Assembly: GCA_947367285.1 (NCBI GenBank)
Contig: CANBDB010000064.1
Location: forward strand, 1 to 8,500
Direction: 5' to 3'
Source: an uncultured Clostridia bacterium
Lineage (GTDB): Bacteria > Bacillota > Clostridia > Oscillospirales > CAG-272
Length of the DNA: 8,500 bases
The position numbers and the translations under genes are program-made. Below the pieces are notes generated by a model. The model worked only from the letters and a program-made list of their open reading frames with translations. It did not search any database and was not told the DNA's origin. Positions 5,617 through 8,500 of this stretch are shown in pieces. The first letter of the stretch is position 1. Each line of letters begins with the position of its first letter.

Positions 5617-7428
5617 TTATTCTTCTATTTCCATCAACATTTCCTTGGATTCCTTGATAATGAATCTATCAAGCAATACAAGGTAGGAGGGAAGAACGAA
5701 GAGTATTAAGAGTATTGCACAGAATGCACCAACACTCAGCGTTTGAAGAATTGCTGCTACCGTGCCTGTCATAAAGAAACCGCATACAAATGTAACAAGC
5801 ACGAGAATCAATGACGAAGTGAGAATAGCATATGTTGCGCGTGTCATTACAACGGGAAGTGCTTCTTCAAGCACGTATTCCTTACGAACCTCGCGGTAGT
5901 AAGTTGTAAAGAGGATCGCGTAGTCGATCATTGATCCCATCAATATGCACTGTACCAAAATAAGTGCTATGAAGAACATTGGAGAGTTTGTTACTGCCAT
6001 TACGCTCATCATTGCAAATACTGCACACTCAATTACGCATATGAGTAGGAAGGATACGGAAAGTCTTCGGAAGGACGCGTAAACTACAATGAACACAGCA
6101 ACTGCAGTTACAATTGAGATTATGAGATACTCTTGGTCGAATGTTTGAGATACCTCGTAAGACATTGCGGAATTGCCAACCAAATAATATTCTCCCGTCA
6201 ATTTGTTATCAAGCAAATCAGTAAGGTCAACGTAGAATTTATTAATTTCGGGAGATTCAAGAACGTAATCTACCGTGACAATCATTCGAGAATGCTCGGG
6301 ACCAACAAGCTGAGCAATGCCATCGCTCATCATTGTTTTTGCCGATTCAAACTCAGTAAGCATTGCCTCATCAAAATATGATGAGAAGGCTTCATTTGTA
6401 ATTATTTCTTCGGATAAGAAGATAAAGAAGTCATAGAGGGGAATTCTTGTGTTTGACATATCCATCGTATTGCTTCTTGACATTATATAGAGTAGAGTCA
6501 AGTTTTCCTCGGTGAACATATCCGTATTAGCCATGCTGCCAAAGAGATCTACAATGTCGGCAGGTGTGAGTTCTTTATTGGATTTAACTGCATCGTAGAT
6601 ATCAAGGAGTGTATTGAGCTGCGCACCTTGTTCATTTCCTACAAACTTATCGGCAATAACCGAAAGATCCGAAATAACGCCAACAAAGTCTTCCATAGTC
6701 ATTGAAGTAACGGGCTCAATCTTGAAAACCTTTTCGATCGTCTCAGCATCTACACCAAGAACACCTGCAATTGTTCCGAAAATTGTGCTAGCAAAATTCT
6801 TATAGTTGATATTTTGCAACTGTTTAATGTAGAACACACTTTGAACAGTTTGCGCATCTACATCGAACATATTAGAGATTTCTTCGACTGTGTACTTCTC
6901 ATCGCTCGTAAGAGCATTAACAAGATCACCGAGCTGAGCTATTTGAGCCTTAGAGGATTCATCAATCATAGGAGCAAACATCTCGTTGTTAATGAAGTCA
7001 TCTGAGGAAATAAAGGTTGCAAAATCAACAAAAGTCATTCCTGTTGTTTCAAAACCGTATTCGCATAAATAGAAAAGTGTATTAACGAAGGTCTTATCAA
7101 TACCAAACATTCCCGCAACGTCATCAACGGACATTTCCATACCCAATGTATTGGCATAAGCTTGTATGGAGGTAACGTGCTCGTCTTCAGAGAGCTTATT
7201 GATAATTGAAGACATCATTTTTTCGTCTTCATTCTTATATACTATAACGATTATATCATCCTGAGGGAAAATATCGGTTACAAGACTTTCTTCCGCATAT
7301 GAATATTCTATTACAGTTTGAGCTTCGAGAATAATTACTGCTATAAGAAGAATAAATCCGAGTACTGCTATAACCTTTCTGTTCTTAAAGCTAAAACGAC
7401 CGATAGAAGATACTATTTTTTCAAACAT
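5617..7428 (-). CDS. MMPL/RND-family transporter, C-terminal-like half
   Basis: This 603-residue protein is the second half of an MMPL-type transporter. One membrane helix (about 17-38) is followed by a very large extracytoplasmic region (about 40-430) and five more helices (about 432-452, 455-478, 482-505, 530-552, 560-588). The third helix of that bundle contains MGSMIDYAILF. Asp502-Tyr503 there matches the Asp-Tyr pair of MMPL proteins tied to proton coupling. MMPL relatives move lipids, fatty acids or other hydrophobic substrates; the substrate here is unknown. The extracytoplasmic region is about three times as long as in the partner and contains four degenerate helical repeats (about residues 102-340). 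The start is taken at ATG 7428, not a TTG at 7452, because a GGAGGTG lies six bases upstream. The ATG overlaps the end of the partner gene by eight bases, pointing to translational coupling and a 1:1 complex. Confidence 0.88.
   Translation of the reverse strand: MFEKIVSSIGRFSFKNRKVIAVLGFILLIAVIILEAQTVIEYSYAEESLVTDIFPQDDIIVIVYKNEDEKMMSSIINKLSEDEHVTSIQAYANTLGMEMSVDDVAGMFGIDKTFVNTLFYLCEYGFETTGMTFVDFATFISSDDFINNEMFAPMIDESSKAQIAQLGDLVNALTSDEKYTVEEISNMFDVDAQTVQSVFYIKQLQNINYKNFASTIFGTIAGVLGVDAETIEKVFKIEPVTSMTMEDFVGVISDLSVIADKFVGNEQGAQLNTLLDIYDAVKSNKELTPADIVDLFGSMANTDMFTEENLTLLYIMSRSNTMDMSNTRIPLYDFFIFLSEEIITNEAFSSYFDEAMLTEFESAKTMMSDGIAQLVGPEHSRMIVTVDYVLESPEINKFYVDLTDLLDNKLTGEYYLVGNSAMSYEVSQTFDQEYLIISIVTAVAVFIVVYASFRRLSVSFLLICVIECAVFAMMSVMAVTNSPMFFIALILVQCILMGSMIDYAILFTTYYREVRKEYVLEEALPVVMTRATYAILTSSLILVLVTFVCGFFMTGTVAAILQTLSVGAFCAILLILFVLPSYLVLLDRFIIKESKEMLMEIEE
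6409..7125 (-). repeat. Four degenerate helical repeats in the MMPL extracytoplasmic region
   Basis: At protein level, four related units occur at residues about 102-141, 182-217, 218-256 and 290-340 of the 603-residue MMPL protein. Each begins with a motif of the form MFG-hydrophobic-D--T-hydrophobic--hydrophobic-FY: VAGMFGIDKTFVNTLFYL, ISNMFDVDAQTVQSVFYI, IAGVLGVDAETIEKVFKI, and a looser IVDLFG...TLLYI. After 10-15 residues comes a second motif with DF or NF and often FIS or FLS: TFVDFATFIS, NYKNFASTIF, TMEDFVGVIS, PLYDFFIFLS. Units 1 and 4 also share a trailing NE-F----DE pattern. They look like short helix-turn-helix elements repeated to build a helical domain. This is my own alignment by eye. 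Confidence 0.6.
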
Positions 7429-8431
7429 CGTCTTCACCTCCGTCACGCACAAGCTTTTGCTGCTTTATGTAATCCTTTTTTGTTTTATAGAGCAAGTCAC
7501 TAAACTTAATAATGAGTGTTGGCATTACAGTAAATACCGTGATAAAGCTCAAAAGAACGCCCTTAGCAAGAACGAGGCCTATATCACGACCGATAGTAAA
7601 GGACATCAAGAGAAGAACCAAGAGACCAACAACTGTTGTAAGAGCACTACTCCAAATAGAGCTGATAGAGTTTAAAATAGCTCTTGCCATAGCCTGCTTA
7701 CGGTGTTTTCTACCGAGTAAGTCATATTCCTGCTCATAACGGTGAAGGAGCATGATTGAATAGTCAACGGAAAGAACGAGCTGCATTACAGCGGCAATGC
7801 CAAACGTAATGTCAGAAACGCTTTCAAACATAATATTAGATCCCATATTGATGAGTACTGCTACACCTATTGAAATAAGCAAAAGCGCAGGCTCAAGATA
7901 TGATCTGCAAAGCAAGAACAAAAGAACAAGCATAATTGAGAGCGCCATAGGGAGCAAGATGTCAAGGACGTCCATATAGCCGCCGGAATAATAGGTATAT
8001 ACCGTATATTTATCCTTAAAATGCTTTTCCATACTGTCCACTACCGCGCCAACCTTATCAGGATCACCCGAGTAATCAGTATTTACCATATACATGGTAT
8101 AAGTTTTGGTGTTGTATTCGGAGCTCTCAAGGTCATAGTCGATGGATGAAACTCCTTCAAATTCCTTTAGCTCCTCCAATATTTTGATTTTTTGTGTTTC
8201 AGTCAAGTTCTGAAACATAATCTGAAAGGAATCCTTGAGATCCGCTGCAGGGAACTCCGAATTAATAATATCAAGACCTTTTCGCATATCCGAATCAGCT
8301 GCAAGATACTTGGTATTATCCGTGTTAACTGTTACAAATGGTATCATACAAGCAAATACAATTGCAAGAATAACACTCAATGTAAAGAGCAACACTCTCT
8401 TTTCAACTAAAAAATGTGCCAATTTTTTCAT
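7421..8431 (-). CDS. MMPL/RND-family transporter, N-terminal-like half
   Basis: This 336-residue membrane protein has the layout of one MMPL repeat. One helix (about 12-33) is followed by an extracytoplasmic domain of about 120 residues (34-155) starting VTVNTDNTKYLAADSDM. Five helices follow (about 156-175, 179-199, 205-228, 258-280, 284-308) and then a basic cytoplasmic tail. The third helix of that bundle carries LVLSVDYSIMLLHRYEQE, the conserved MMPL segment, with Asp223-Tyr224. TIGRDIGLVLAKGVLLSF also fits the family. Usual bacterial MMPL proteins join two such repeats in one chain of about 700-1000 residues; here the chain ends between the repeats. AGAAGG on the minus strand (8448 to 8443) precedes the ATG by 11 bases, a slightly long but workable spacing. 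It is the first gene of a two-gene operon. A regulator is often found beside such genes but would lie beyond the window edge. Confidence 0.88.
   Translation of the reverse strand: MKKLAHFLVEKRVLLFTLSVILAIVFACMIPFVTVNTDNTKYLAADSDMRKGLDIINSEFPAADLKDSFQIMFQNLTETQKIKILEELKEFEGVSSIDYDLESSEYNTKTYTMYMVNTDYSGDPDKVGAVVDSMEKHFKDKYTVYTYYSGGYMDVLDILLPMALSIMLVLLFLLCRSYLEPALLLISIGVAVLINMGSNIMFESVSDITFGIAAVMQLVLSVDYSIMLLHRYEQEYDLLGRKHRKQAMARAILNSISSIWSSALTTVVGLLVLLLMSFTIGRDIGLVLAKGVLLSFITVFTVMPTLIIKFSDLLYKTKKDYIKQQKLVRDGGEDDV
7435..7441 (-). promoter_or_regulatory. Ribosome binding site deciding the start of the second MMPL gene
   Basis: On the minus strand GGAGGTG lies inside the last codons of the first MMPL gene, six bases before the ATG at 7428. 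That ATG forms an ATGTTTGA overlap with the TGA of the first gene. The strength and spacing of the site argue that the second gene is translated on its own start, coupled to the first, rather than being the product of a recent frameshift. Confidence 0.85.
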
Positions 8432-8475
8432 TGATTTACTACCTTCTATATTATTTAATTTTTTAATAGATTATT

Positions 8476-8490
8476 ATGCTTAATAAGCAT
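8476..8490. promoter_or_regulatory. Palindrome upstream of the MMPL operon, possible operator
   Basis: ATGCTTA-A-TAAGCAT is a perfect 7+1+7 inverted repeat, 45 bases upstream of the first MMPL gene. On the minus strand CATAAT, a five-of-six match to a -10 box, overlaps its downstream end. The matching -35 would fall at or beyond the window edge. A repressor dimer bound here could block the operon. No T-tract follows on either strand, so a terminator is unlikely. The region is very AT-rich, so chance remains possible. Confidence 0.35.
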
Positions 8491-8500
8491 TATCTTCCAT

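Noticed and set aside
7429..7452. Upstream TTG start for the second MMPL gene, adding eight residues.
   Set aside because: The ATG at 7428 has a strong GGAGGTG at proper spacing and gives the usual short MMPL N-terminus. The TTG would place that site inside the coding region.

Overview
The window is AT-rich, compactly coded bacterial DNA. It reads like a low-GC Gram-positive chromosome, most likely an anaerobic member of the Clostridia. The grounds are strong AGGAG/GGAGG-type ribosome binding sites, a good sigma-A promoter, clostridial-looking LysS and GreA sequences, a predicted lipoprotein protease and MMPL transporters. The genus cannot be fixed from the sequence alone. There are no RNA genes, CRISPR arrays, insertion sequences or prophage genes, and no gene-free stretch exceeds about 160 bases.

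Left block, plus strand (1-5561). rsmE (16S rRNA m3U1498 methyltransferase) comes first. A 157-base gap with a near-consensus promoter follows, then a PucR/CdaR-type regulator. A strong hairpin without a T-tract separates the regulator from a predicted lipoprotein of the S41 (C-terminal processing) protease family. greA follows 35 bases later and lysS 17 bases after that. The last three genes are close enough to be co-transcribed. The block ends at a 14-bp perfect hairpin with T-rich flanks on both sides, which can terminate transcription from both directions.

Right block, minus strand (8431 down to 5617). Two genes overlap by 8 bases and encode the two halves of an MMPL/RND-type membrane transporter: a 336-residue N-terminal-like half and a 603-residue C-terminal-like half. 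Each half has one membrane helix, an extracytoplasmic domain and a five-helix bundle carrying an Asp-Tyr motif in its third helix. The second half carries a long extracytoplasmic insert with four degenerate helical repeats. A 7+1+7 perfect palindrome lies upstream of the first gene, where an operator could sit.

Functionally, the left block is translation, transcription and envelope housekeeping plus one orphan regulator. The right block is an export or lipid-transport module with unknown substrate. Most of the window is ordinary. The split transporter with its repeat-bearing insert is the part most worth a second look. I see no clear evidence of a wholly new system.
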